Source: Clostridiaceae bacterium (GTDB taxonomy: Bacteria > Bacillota > Clostridia > Oscillospirales > Acutalibacteraceae). Taken from it: 19,040 nt of DNA. The notes below the pieces were generated by a model. The model was not told the origin of the DNA. It saw nothing but the letters and a program-made list of their open reading frames with translations, and ran no database searches. The stretch spans positions 1 through 19,040 of the forward strand of contig CAJGCA010000029.1 of NCBI GenBank assembly GCA_904501705.1. The letters are read 5' to 3'. Made by a program: the position numbers and the translations under genes. Positions 13,985 through 19,040 of this stretch are shown piece after piece. Each line of letters starts with the position of its first letter. Within the stretch, counting starts at the first letter, position 1.

Positions 13985-14332
13985 ATGAAAGCAAATATTC
14001 CGAAGGGAATGGGCGGTGGCCCGAATAATATGCAGGCGATGATTCGCCAGGCGCAGAAGATGCAGGACGATATGGCGCGCGTACAGCAGGAGCTGGAAGC
14101 GCGGGAATACGTCGCTACCGCTGGCGGTAACGCCGTAAGCGCGACCGTCAACGGCAAGCATCAGCTGACCGCGCTTAGCATTCAGCCCGAGGTCATCGAG
14201 CCCGATGATGCCGAGATGCTTGCCGACCTCGTGATGGCGGCGGTTAACGAGGCCCAGCGCAAGGCCGCGCAGGACGCGGAGCAGTCGATGGGCGCGGTTA
14301 CCGGCGGGATGAATATGCCGGGGCTGTTCTAA
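13985..14332 (+). CDS. YbaB/EbfC-family nucleoid-associated protein
   Basis: A 115-residue small DNA-binding protein of the family found between dnaX and recR in most bacteria. A glycine-rich N-terminus (GMGGGPNNMQ) leads into a long helix with MIRQAQKMQDDMARVQQEL, then the beta-strand core AGGNAVSATVNGKHQLTALSI, and a C-terminal helix with DLVMAAVNEAQRKA, ending in a methionine/glycine-rich tail (GGMNMPGLF). The start ATG 13985 has AAAGGAG upstream. It follows dnaX by 18 bp and precedes recR by 2 bp. Its exact role is poorly defined in the family as a whole. Confidence 0.95.
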   Translation: MKANIPKGMGGGPNNMQAMIRQAQKMQDDMARVQQELEAREYVATAGGNAVSATVNGKHQLTALSIQPEVIEPDDAEMLADLVMAAVNEAQRKAAQDAEQSMGAVTGGMNMPGLF

Positions 14333-14334
14333 AG

Positions 14335-14934
14335 ATGGGCTATGCACTGTTGCCGCTTGAGCGGCTGACCGAACAGCTCGAGCGCCTGCCCGGCATCGGA
14401 CGCAAGTCCGCGGCGCGGCTGGCGTTTCACCTGCTGTATATGCCTCGTGCGGACGCCGATTCGCTGACAAAAGCGATCGCCGACGCGCGGGAGAATATTC
14501 ACGAGTGCCCCGTGTGCTGCAATCTCACCGACGCCGAGCAGTGCCCCGTGTGCGGGGACGCGCGCCGTGACCGCACGGTCATTTGCGTGGTGGAGGATCC
14601 GCAGGACGTGCTCGCCATCGAGCGCACGCGGGAGTATAACGGGCAATATCACGTGCTGCACGGCACCATCTCCCCGATGGACGGACGTGGCCCCGAGGCG
14701 CTTCGTGTGAAAGAATTGCTTCGCCGTCTGGCGGACGAGGGCATCACCGAGGTGATTATGGCGACCAACCCGACAGTGGAGGGCGATTACACCGCGATGT
14801 ATTTGTCGCGCCTGCTCAAACCACTGAACATTAAGGTCACGCGCCTTGCCTACGGCATTCCTGTCGGCGGCGACCTCGAATACGCGGATGAGGTCACCCT
14901 CACCCGCTCCCTCGCCGGTAGAAGCGAATTGTAA
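14335..14934 (+). CDS. recR: Recombination mediator RecR
   Basis: Helps RecA load onto gapped DNA together with RecF/RecO. The 199-residue protein has the helix-hairpin-helix LPGIGRKSAARLAFHLL (about 18-34), a four-cysteine zinc motif CPVCC...CPVC, the TOPRIM domain (VICVVEDPQDVLAIERT, then HGTISPMDGRGPE) and the C-terminal GGDLEYADEVTLTRSLAGR. The start ATG 14335 lies two bases after the ybaB stop codon and lacks a strong ribosome binding site of its own, which points to translational coupling with ybaB. No terminator with a T-run follows; the next 260 bp hold hairpins and repeats. Confidence 0.97.
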   Translation: MGYALLPLERLTEQLERLPGIGRKSAARLAFHLLYMPRADADSLTKAIADARENIHECPVCCNLTDAEQCPVCGDARRDRTVICVVEDPQDVLAIERTREYNGQYHVLHGTISPMDGRGPEALRVKELLRRLADEGITEVIMATNPTVEGDYTAMYLSRLLKPLNIKVTRLAYGIPVGGDLEYADEVTLTRSLAGRSEL

Positions 14935-14964
14935 ACCAACGGAAACAAGATAGGCCCCCTTGCC

Positions 14965-15032
14965 GCACATCGCTGCAGCACGGTGGCTATTGGAGTTCGC
15001 GTTGCGATGTGCTCGAATTGCTTACGCAATTC
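14965..15032 (+). other. Hairpin-rich spacer downstream of recR
   Basis: GCACATCGC (14965-14973) is the exact inverse of GCGATGTGC (15004-15012), closing a loop of about 30 nt; directly after it GAATTGC-TTAC-GCAATTC (15015-15032) forms a second perfect 7-bp hairpin. Neither is followed by a T-run. The spacer 14935-15198 contains no gene that I can support. Confidence 0.5.
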
Positions 15033-15045
15033 CGAAGTTTCATAA

Positions 15046-15158
15046 GGCCCCCTTGTGTAAAGGGGGCTGCCGAGCGAATGCGAGGCTGGGGGATTGTAAA
15101 AGACAATCCCTCCGTCTGCGGCTACCGCCGCAGCCACCTCCCTTTGCACAAGGGAGGC
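15046..15158. repeat. Inverted pair of interspersed palindromic repeats upstream of smpB
   Basis: Element 1 (plus, 15046-15097) has CCCCCTT-GTGT-AAGGGGG, a second hairpin with CCGAGCGAATGCGAGG, and ends GGGGGATTGT. Element 2 (minus, 15103-15158) has CCTCCCTT-GTGCA-AAGGGAGG, a second hairpin with CTGCGGCGGTAGCCGCAG, and ends GGAGGGATTGT. The two face each other across five bases, so the whole region can fold into one large cruciform. Both belong to the same family as the element in dnaX. They have no coding capacity, which fits a non-autonomous MITE-like or REP-like element. This array ends 41 bp before the smpB start codon. Confidence 0.8.
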
Positions 15159-15198
15159 TTTGCACGATTTCAACCCATCTTATTGGAGGTGATCCGCG

Positions 15199-15672
15199 AT
15201 GGCGGACCACAAGAAGCAAAATAAAACCATTGCGGAAAACCGCAAGGCATTCCACGAATATTTTATTGAGGAATCTTTCGAGGCAGGCATTGAACTGTGC
15301 GGCACCGAGGTCAAAGCGTTGCGCCAAGGCGGCGTCAACCTCAAGGACGCGTGGTGCAACGTGGTAGACGGTGAAATGTTTATCAACGGTATGCACATTA
15401 GCCCCTATGAGAAAGGCAATATCTTCAACCGCGACCCGTTGCGCGTGCGCCGACTGCTGATGCATAAACGAGAAATTATGCGCCTGTTTGGTTTGCTCAA
15501 ACAGCAGGGCTATGCGCTTATTCCGTTGTCGTTGTATTTCAAAGGCAGCCGCGTTAAAGTGCAAGTGGGCTTATGCCGCGGCAAGAAATTGTACGACAAG
15601 CGCGAGGATGCCGCGCGGCGGGATATGCGCCGCGAAGCCGAGCGCGCACTCAAAGAACACAACGCACGATAA
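15199..15672 (+). CDS. smpB: SsrA-binding protein SmpB
   Basis: Binds tmRNA and brings it to stalled ribosomes for trans-translation. The 157-residue protein shows the family blocks IAENRKAFHEYFIEE, EAGIELCGTEVKALRQG, VNLKDAWC, HISPYEKGNIFN, RLLMHKREI, LIPLSLYFKGSRVKVQVGLCRGKKLYDKR, and the basic C-terminal tail ending KEHNAR that enters the decoding site. ATG 15199 has GGAGGTGAT upstream. The tmRNA gene often lies nearby; I do not see it here. The 3' end of the gene is repeated almost exactly 546 bp downstream. A strong terminator follows. Confidence 0.97.
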   Translation: MADHKKQNKTIAENRKAFHEYFIEESFEAGIELCGTEVKALRQGGVNLKDAWCNVVDGEMFINGMHISPYEKGNIFNRDPLRVRRLLMHKREIMRLFGLLKQQGYALIPLSLYFKGSRVKVQVGLCRGKKLYDKREDAARRDMRREAERALKEHNAR

Positions 15673-15675
15673 GAA
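15654..15675 (+). repeat. Direct repeat, copy 1 (smpB 3' end and stop codon)
   Basis: AGAACACAACGCACGATAAG and two further A residues, covering the codons for EHNAR and the stop codon of smpB. It matches copy 2 at 16200-16221 in 20 of 22 positions. Confidence 0.7.
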
Positions 15676-15720
15676 ATAAACAGCAGCAGGCTCGTTTAAG
15701 CCTGCTGCTGTTTATTTTTG
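15674..15720 (+). terminator. Terminator of smpB, shared with the convergent small gene
   Basis: A 19-bp perfect stem (15674-15692 with 15699-15717), with loop CGTTTA and a T-rich 3' end. The 5' arm is A-rich, so it also serves the minus-strand 59-codon gene, whose stop codon lies inside the 3' arm. Confidence 0.92.
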
Positions 15721-15891
15721 TGTTTTGTCAAAACGACTTTCTAAAACCGAGATAATCTCTTTTGCGTAAAAGGCGTTATCCGAATCGCTTTCATAACAGT
15801 TACGCAAAAGATGTAGTAATTCTTCGGTTGAAAGACATCGCAAATATCCGATAACTGAATGGCTTTCTTCCTCTTCACGTGTTGGTCTCAT
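15712..15891 (-). CDS. Small hypothetical acidic protein (59 aa) with a consensus promoter
   Basis: A gene of 59 codons. The protein begins MRPTREEEESHSVIGYLRC, continues LSTEELLHLLRNCYESD and ends ESRFDKTQK. It looks soluble, mostly helical and acidic, with no membrane segment. I recognise no family. Support for a real gene: ATG 15891 has GAGGG six to seven bases upstream, a perfect sigma-A promoter (TTGACA, 17 bp, TATAAT) lies 51 bp upstream, and the stop codon falls inside a bidirectional terminator. It diverges from the small XRE gene across a 93-bp region full of inverted repeats, so the two probably form a regulatory pair. It could be a partner, target or antagonist of the HTH protein; nothing in the sequence decides this. 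Confidence 0.65.
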   Translation of the reverse strand: MRPTREEEESHSVIGYLRCLSTEELLHLLRNCYESDSDNAFYAKEIISVLESRFDKTQK

Positions 15892-15912
15892 TTTGCGCCC
15901 TCACATTTCGTT

Positions 15913-15955
15913 ATGGGGATTATATCCCCTTAATAAAAACGATTATAACCCCCAT
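15913..15955. promoter_or_regulatory. Candidate operator: nested inverted repeats between two divergent small genes
   Basis: GGGGAT-TAT-ATCCCC (15915-15929) is a perfect palindrome. In addition ATGGGGATTATA (15913-15924) is the inverse of TATAACCCCCAT (15944-15955) with one mismatch. The repeats overlap the -10 box of the minus-strand promoter and the spacer of the weak plus-strand one. This is where a Cro-like dimer would repress both. Confidence 0.5.
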
Positions 15956-15958
15956 AAT
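15930..15958 (+). promoter_or_regulatory. Weak candidate promoter of the small XRE gene
   Basis: TTAATA (15930-15935), 17-bp spacer, CATAAT (15953-15958). Four of six and five of six matches; it overlaps the opposing strong promoter. Confidence 0.4.
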
Positions 15959-15970
15959 AAAACCTGTCAA
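15942..15970 (-). promoter_or_regulatory. Perfect-consensus sigma-A promoter of the 59-codon gene
   Basis: Minus strand: TTGACA (15965-15970), 17-bp spacer, TATAAT (15942-15947). Both hexamers are perfect, the best promoter in the window together with that of rplM. A promoter this strong on a tiny gene suggests tight repression. Confidence 0.8.
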
Positions 15971-15984
15971 GTGGGGGTGTAAAA

Positions 15985-16185
15985 ATGATTCGGTTTGACA
16001 GATTGTGGGAAACGATGAAAGCAAAAGGCATCAGCACTTATCAGTTGCGCGAGCGTTGCGGTATTGACAGCAAGACGGTGCGCCGTTTGAAGGCAAATGA
16101 CAATATCGAGACGAAAACGCTGAACAAGCTGTGTGATGCGTTGGATTGTCGTTTGGAAGATATCGCCGAGTTTGTAAAAGAATAA
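15985..16185 (+). CDS. Tiny XRE-family (Cro/CI-type) regulator
   Basis: A 66-residue protein that consists of little more than one helix-turn-helix domain: FDRLWETMKAKGISTYQLRERCGI, then DSKTVRRLKANDNIETKTLNKLCDALDCRLEDIAEF. The pattern is that of the minimal XRE proteins common on mobile elements and in small regulatory modules. The start ATG 15985 has a G-rich site (GTGGGGGTG) five to six bases upstream. It diverges from the 59-codon gene and probably binds the inverted repeats between them, repressing one or both. Its coding sequence is more AT-rich than the housekeeping genes around it, which fits acquisition from elsewhere. A terminator follows, so it is a single-gene unit. Confidence 0.88.
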   Translation: MIRFDRLWETMKAKGISTYQLRERCGIDSKTVRRLKANDNIETKTLNKLCDALDCRLEDIAEFVKE

Positions 16186-16199
16186 AAATTTGCGTGCAT

Positions 16200-16221
16200 A
16201 GAACATAACGCACGATAAAAA
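16200..16221 (+). repeat. Direct repeat, copy 2 (duplicate of the smpB stop region)
   Basis: AGAACATAACGCACGATAAA plus AA, differing from copy 1 (15654-15675) at two positions. Read in the smpB frame it gives the same residues EHNAR and stop, because the first change (CAC to CAT) is synonymous. It lies 15 bp after the XRE stop codon and has no reading frame of its own. Confidence 0.7.
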
Positions 16222-16266
16222 GCAAAAAGTAGCCGACTCGTCGAGTCGGCTGCTTTGCTTTTTTCC
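16217..16266 (+). terminator. Terminator of the small XRE gene
   Basis: Core stem AGCCGACTC/GAGTCGGCT (16231-16239 with 16243-16251) with a GTC loop, lengthened by an imperfect A-rich/T-rich outer stem and ending GCTTTTTT. Confidence 0.9.
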
Positions 16267-16357
16267 CTCTTTTTTCGTACATCTTTATACAAAAAACCGT
16301 TAAAAACATAAAAATTGCGATTTTTTTAACAATTATCAAAAATTATCGAAAAAAGAC

Positions 16358-16386
16358 TGGAAAACCTGCGCGAAACGTGCTATAAT
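16358..16386 (+). promoter_or_regulatory. sigma-A promoter of the hydrogenase-type operon
   Basis: TGGAAA (16358-16363), 17-bp spacer, perfect TATAAT (16381-16386) with TGC in front, an extended -10. The predicted transcript start is near 16393. The 95 bp before it (16263-16357) is AT-rich with no gene visible. Confidence 0.7.
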
Positions 16387-16404
16387 TTTATACGGCGTAG
16401 TCTG

Positions 16405-16427
16405 CCCGTTTGCAAGAGGCGGACGGG
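16405..16427 (+). promoter_or_regulatory. Hairpin in the leader of the hydrogenase-type operon
   Basis: CCCGTTTGC (16405-16413) pairs with GCGGACGGG (16419-16427), counting two G-U pairs, around an AAGAG loop. It sits about 12 nt into the predicted transcript and 40 nt before the first start codon. There is no T-run, so it is not a terminator; its role is unknown. Confidence 0.4.
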
Positions 16428-16466
16428 TGGCGCTATACGAACATTCTGTAAGGAGGACAAAGGCAA

Positions 16467-16964
16467 ATGCAAAAGAAAATCAGCTCGATTCCCTTCTCCG
16501 GAACACCCGAGCAGGAAGCCCAGCTCAAAGCGGTCATCGATGCGAACAAGCACGACCCGACCCGCGTGATGGGCGTCATGCAGGAGGCGCAGGGGATCTA
16601 CGGCTATCTGCCGATCGAAGTACAGCAGATGATCGCGGACGGTATGGGGGTGCCGCTGGAGAAGATCTACGGCGTCGCGACCTTCTATGCGCAGTTCGCG
16701 CTGTCCCCGAAGGGTAAGTACAACATTTCCGTGTGTCTGGGTACCGCCTGCTATGTTAAGGGTGCTGGCGATATCATGGATAAGCTCAGCGAGCGTTTGG
16801 GCATCGGCGCGGAGGAGTGCACCCCCGACGGAAAATACTCGCTGACCGCTTGCCGTTGCATCGGCGCGTGCGGTCTGGCCCCTGTGTTGACCGTCAACGA
16901 GGACGTTTACGGTCGACTGACGGTGGACGATGTCGACGACATCCTCGCCAAGTACGCGGATTGA
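16467..16964 (+). CDS. NuoE-like [2Fe-2S] ferredoxin-fold subunit (complex I 24-kDa family)
   Basis: A 165-residue thioredoxin-like ferredoxin subunit of the type found in NAD(P)H-linked [FeFe] hydrogenases and NADH dehydrogenases. The expected four ligands of the [2Fe-2S] cluster are C90 and C95 (CLGTAC) and C131 and C135 (CIGAC). Other typical blocks are MQEAQGIYGYLPIEV and GVATFYAQF. The start ATG 16467 has AAGGAGG ten bases upstream. It heads an operon with a DRTGG protein, an RsbW-like ATPase and a hydrogenase-like protein, so it is probably an electron-transfer or redox-sensing partner. The usual NuoF-like partner would lie outside the window. HydC/HndA-type naming is possible, but I leave the symbol empty. 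Confidence 0.93.
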   Translation: MQKKISSIPFSGTPEQEAQLKAVIDANKHDPTRVMGVMQEAQGIYGYLPIEVQQMIADGMGVPLEKIYGVATFYAQFALSPKGKYNISVCLGTACYVKGAGDIMDKLSERLGIGAEECTPDGKYSLTACRCIGACGLAPVLTVNEDVYGRLTVDDVDDILAKYAD

Positions 16965-16996
16965 TCCTCTATTAAATTGTAAAGGAACAAGCCACT

Positions 16997-17359
16997 ATGA
17001 AGATCTGTACTATCCGAGAGCTGCTGGATGCACAGGTGCTGGTCGGTGAGGAAAACCTTGGTCGGCACGTGTATTCCGCCTGCGGCAGCGATATGATGAG
17101 CGATGTGCTCGCGTATGTCAAGGACCAAGCCGTTCTGATGACGGGTCTTGTCAACGCGCAGGTCATCCGCACCGCCGAGATGATGGATATGGTATGCATC
17201 GTCTTCGTGCGATCCAAGCAGCCCACCGAGGAGATGCTGCGCCTCGCAGAGGAGAGCGGCATCGTCGTGATGAGCACCGCTAAGCGGATGTACGAGGCGT
17301 GCGGTATTCTGTACAGCAACGGTCTCGTCGGCAACAAGGTACGGGAGACGGCGGTATGA
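16997..17359 (+). CDS. DRTGG-domain protein of a hydrogenase cluster
   Basis: A 120-residue protein with a single DRTGG-type domain (family PF07085), also found in some phosphotransacetylases and in regulators with CBS domains. Visible features are MKICTIRELLDAQVLVGEENL at the start, the core ACGSDMMSDVLAYVKDQAVLMTGLVNAQVIRTAEMM and the VIVMSTAKRMYEACGILY-like C-terminal block. Stand-alone copies of this size are known next to [FeFe] hydrogenase genes, usually with an RsbW-like ATPase as here. The function is not established; ligand or nucleotide sensing is a reasonable guess. It follows the NuoE-like gene by 32 bp, and its stop overlaps the start of the next gene (ATGA at 17356-17359), indicating translational coupling. 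Confidence 0.85.
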   Translation: MKICTIRELLDAQVLVGEENLGRHVYSACGSDMMSDVLAYVKDQAVLMTGLVNAQVIRTAEMMDMVCIVFVRSKQPTEEMLRLAEESGIVVMSTAKRMYEACGILYSNGLVGNKVRETAV

Positions 17360-17784
17360 GCGAAGCGCTGTCTTTTCGCTTTGATGTGGACGGAGATGAC
17401 TTCACCTGTGCCGGTCAGGCGTCGGTACAGGTCAAGAAGAACCTGCGGCGGTTAGGATTACCGCCGGAGCTCATTCGCCGCGTTTCCATCGCGATGTATG
17501 AGGGTGAGATCAATATGGTCATCCACGCAGGCGGCGGCCAAGCCGAAGTGCGCGTGGAGCCGGATGCAATTGAAATCATCCTGGAGGACCACGGTCCCGG
17601 CATCGCGGACATCGAACAGGCGATGCAGGCAGGGTTTTCCACCGCCCCCGACAGCATTCGCTCGCTCGGGTTCGGCGCGGGTATGGGTCTGCCGAACATG
17701 AAACGCTATACCGATCATATGGAGATCGAATCGACCGTCGGTGTCGGCACGCGCATCACGATGCGGGTCAACCTCGACGGCTAA
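17356..17784 (+). CDS. RsbW/SpoIIAB-like GHKL ATPase (anti-sigma or protein-kinase type)
   Basis: A 142-residue single-domain protein of the HATPase_c_2 type. The N box (EGEINMVIHA, about 53-62), G1 box (EDHGPGIAD, about 80-88) and G2 box (GFGAGMGLPNMKRYTD, about 108-123) are intact, so it should bind ATP. Relatives phosphorylate anti-sigma-factor antagonists or act as serine kinases, usually opposed by a SpoIIE/PP2C-type phosphatase. No sigma factor or antagonist gene is visible in the window; one may follow the hydrogenase-like gene. Its start overlaps the DRTGG stop by four bases. It lies between a DRTGG protein and a putative sensory hydrogenase, a neighbourhood that fits signalling better than metabolism. 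Confidence 0.9.
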   Translation: MSEALSFRFDVDGDDFTCAGQASVQVKKNLRRLGLPPELIRRVSIAMYEGEINMVIHAGGGQAEVRVEPDAIEIILEDHGPGIADIEQAMQAGFSTAPDSIRSLGFGAGMGLPNMKRYTDHMEIESTVGVGTRITMRVNLDG

Positions 17785-17799
17785 ACCGAGGTGTATGAG

Positions 17800-19040
17800 A
17801 TGAAACCATACGAACATTCGGTTTTCTTGGACGAACATAAGTGCACCGGTTGTACCACCTGCTTGCGGCATTGCCCGACGGAGGCTATCCGCATCCGCGA
17901 CGGACACGCGGTCATTAACGAGGCGCGCTGCATCGACTGTGGCGAGTGCATCCGTGTCTGCCCGCACAAGGCGAAAAAGTCGCGGCGCAGTAAGCTGGAC
18001 GCGATGGACGGGTACAAGTGGAAGATCGCACTTCCCGCCCCGACGCTGTACGGCCAGTTCGACAATCTCGACGACATAGACTACGTGCTGAACGGTCTGT
18101 TGCGTATCGGGTTTGACGAGGTGTACGAGGTGTCCAAGGCGGCGGAGCTGGTCTCCGCCTACACGCGGTTTTACTTAAACACCGAGGGCGTGAAGAAGCC
18201 GGTCATCAGCTCGGCTTGTCCTGCGGTGATGCGGCTGATTGCCCTGCGGTACCCATCGCTGTCGGAGAACGTGATGCGTATGCTCCCTCCGATGGAGATT
18301 GCCGCAAAGCTCGCGCGCGAAAAGGCGCAGCGCGAGCACCCCGAGTTAAAGCCCGAGGAGATTGGCGTCTGCTTTATCTCCCCCTGCCCTGCAAAGGTGA
18401 GCTATGTGAAGAACGGCTTCGGCGACTACGAGAGTCAGGTCGACGTCGTGGTATCCATCAAGGACATCTATTTCCTACTCATCAACGCAATGTCCCACGA
18501 CGACACGACAGAATCTCTGTCCGAGTCGGGGATGATCGGCATCGGCTGGGCGCGCTCGGGCGGCGAGGCATCGGCGCTGTTTAACGACAGCTACCTTGCC
18601 GCGGACGGCATCGAGAATGTCAACCGCGTACTCGACCAGATCGAGAACGGCAACATTCCGCAACTCGAATTTGTGGAACTCAACGCCTGCACCGGCGGCT
18701 GTGTCGGCGGCGTGATGACCATTCAGAATCCGTTCATCGCCAAGGCGCGTTTGCAGAACCTGAGACGGTATCTGCCCGTCAGCCAGAATTTCCTCTCCCC
18801 CGACGAGCAATACATTCCCGAGGGGTATTTCTTCGACGAGGTGCCCGAGTATCGCGGGGTAGCCCAGCTCGGCAACACGATGGCGGAGTCGATGCGGATG
18901 ATGGCGGATATTCAGGCACTACGCGGCCAACTGCCGGGGCTGGATTGCGGCGCCTGCGGTGCGCCGACCTGCCGCGCGTTCGCGGAGGACGTGGTGCAAG
19001 GCAAGGCGAAGGCGAGCGATTGTCTGCTGACAAAGCGCGA
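17800..19040 (+). CDS. [FeFe]-hydrogenase-like protein of probable sensory (HydS, group C) type, partial
   Basis: The first 413 residues of a gene that runs off the right edge. Two [4Fe-4S] clusters are encoded by C15/C18/C21/C25 and C44/C47/C50/C54. The H-cluster domain follows. Its L1 motif reads SSACPAV (C140 present; the preceding residue is A139 instead of the proton-transfer cysteine of TSCCP), L2 reads SPCPAK (C196), and L3 reads NACTGGC (C297, C301). All four expected H-cluster ligands are therefore kept. Next is a PF04060-type Fe-S motif (C383, C386, C391, C408). In sensory HydS proteins a PAS domain comes after this, which cannot be checked here. The start ATG 17800 has GAGGTG six bases upstream. 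No HydA-like catalytic subunit is visible in the window. Confidence 0.88.
   Translation, partial: MKPYEHSVFLDEHKCTGCTTCLRHCPTEAIRIRDGHAVINEARCIDCGECIRVCPHKAKKSRRSKLDAMDGYKWKIALPAPTLYGQFDNLDDIDYVLNGLLRIGFDEVYEVSKAAELVSAYTRFYLNTEGVKKPVISSACPAVMRLIALRYPSLSENVMRMLPPMEIAAKLAREKAQREHPELKPEEIGVCFISPCPAKVSYVKNGFGDYESQVDVVVSIKDIYFLLINAMSHDDTTESLSESGMIGIGWARSGGEASALFNDSYLAADGIENVNRVLDQIENGNIPQLEFVELNACTGGCVGGVMTIQNPFIAKARLQNLRRYLPVSQNFLSPDEQYIPEGYFFDEVPEYRGVAQLGNTMAESMRMMADIQALRGQLPGLDCGACGAPTCRAFAEDVVQGKAKASDCLLTKR

Noticed and set aside
15046..15158. CRISPR array
   Set aside because: Only two repeats, in opposite orientation with a five-base gap and no spacers or cas genes; these are palindromic interspersed elements.
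15046..15158. Rho-independent terminator of recR
   Set aside because: The stems are strong but no T-run follows on the plus strand, and the sequence belongs to a repeat family also found inside dnaX.
15673..16466. tmRNA gene near smpB
   Set aside because: I looked for the tRNA-like ends and a tag reading frame in the spacers around smpB and found none.

Overview
The window looks like a stretch of chromosome from a spore-forming anaerobic Firmicute of the class Clostridia, most like Oscillospiraceae/Ruminococcaceae. The reasons are two sporulation genes (gpr, spoIIP), the gene order SRP RNA-dnaX-ybaB-recR, consensus sigma-A promoters with strong AGGAGG ribosome binding sites, a [FeFe]-hydrogenase-type operon, GC-rich coding sequence with AT-rich intergenic regions, and short interspersed palindromic repeats of a type I recall from gut Clostridia. 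No organism name can be read from the sequence itself.

Layout. 1-2190: the 5' end of prmA (minus) diverges from lepA (plus), which ends in a strong terminator. 2190-4960: on the minus strand, a eukaryote-type glycogen branching enzyme followed by an unrecognised two-helix membrane protein. 5200-6260: the rplM-rpsI ribosomal operon with a near-perfect promoter and a structured leader, then a terminator shared with a convergent PAP2-like membrane protein. 6300-7720 (minus): the PAP2-like gene and a membrane-anchored XRE regulator. 7750-9090: gpr (minus) diverges from rpsT (plus). 9100-12062 (minus): mnmE, then spoIIP with a small membrane protein gene behind it; spoIIP has a plausible sigma-E promoter. 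12078-14934 (plus): SRP RNA, dnaX, ybaB, recR. 14935-16262: an inverted pair of interspersed repeats, smpB, then a short AT-rich cassette with a divergent 59-codon gene and a tiny HTH gene, flanked by a near-identical copy of the smpB stop-codon region. 16358 to the end: an operon with a NuoE-like [2Fe-2S] protein, a DRTGG-domain protein, an RsbW-like ATPase and the first 413 codons of a [FeFe]-hydrogenase-like protein.

How the genes fit together. Most of the window is housekeeping: translation (lepA, rplM, rpsI, rpsT, prmA, smpB, mnmE), protein targeting (SRP RNA), replication and recombination (dnaX, ybaB, recR), plus spore formation and germination (spoIIP, gpr). rpsT, gpr, spoIIP, lepA and prmA belong to one conserved Firmicute neighbourhood (rpsT-gpr-spoIIP-lepA-...-prmA in Bacillus); here they lie within 12 kb but reordered, with other genes between them.

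The two most interesting places are at the right-hand end. First, the hydrogenase-like protein keeps all four cysteines expected to hold the H-cluster but has alanine where catalytic enzymes have the proton-transfer cysteine. This is the pattern described for sensory (HydS, group C) [FeFe] hydrogenases, and its DRTGG and RsbW-like neighbours fit hydrogen or redox signalling. Second, the small cassette after smpB carries a duplicated smpB 3' end, which could mark a past integration. Seven of the twelve promoter candidates share one layout: a -35 box, exactly 17 bp, and an extended TGn -10.
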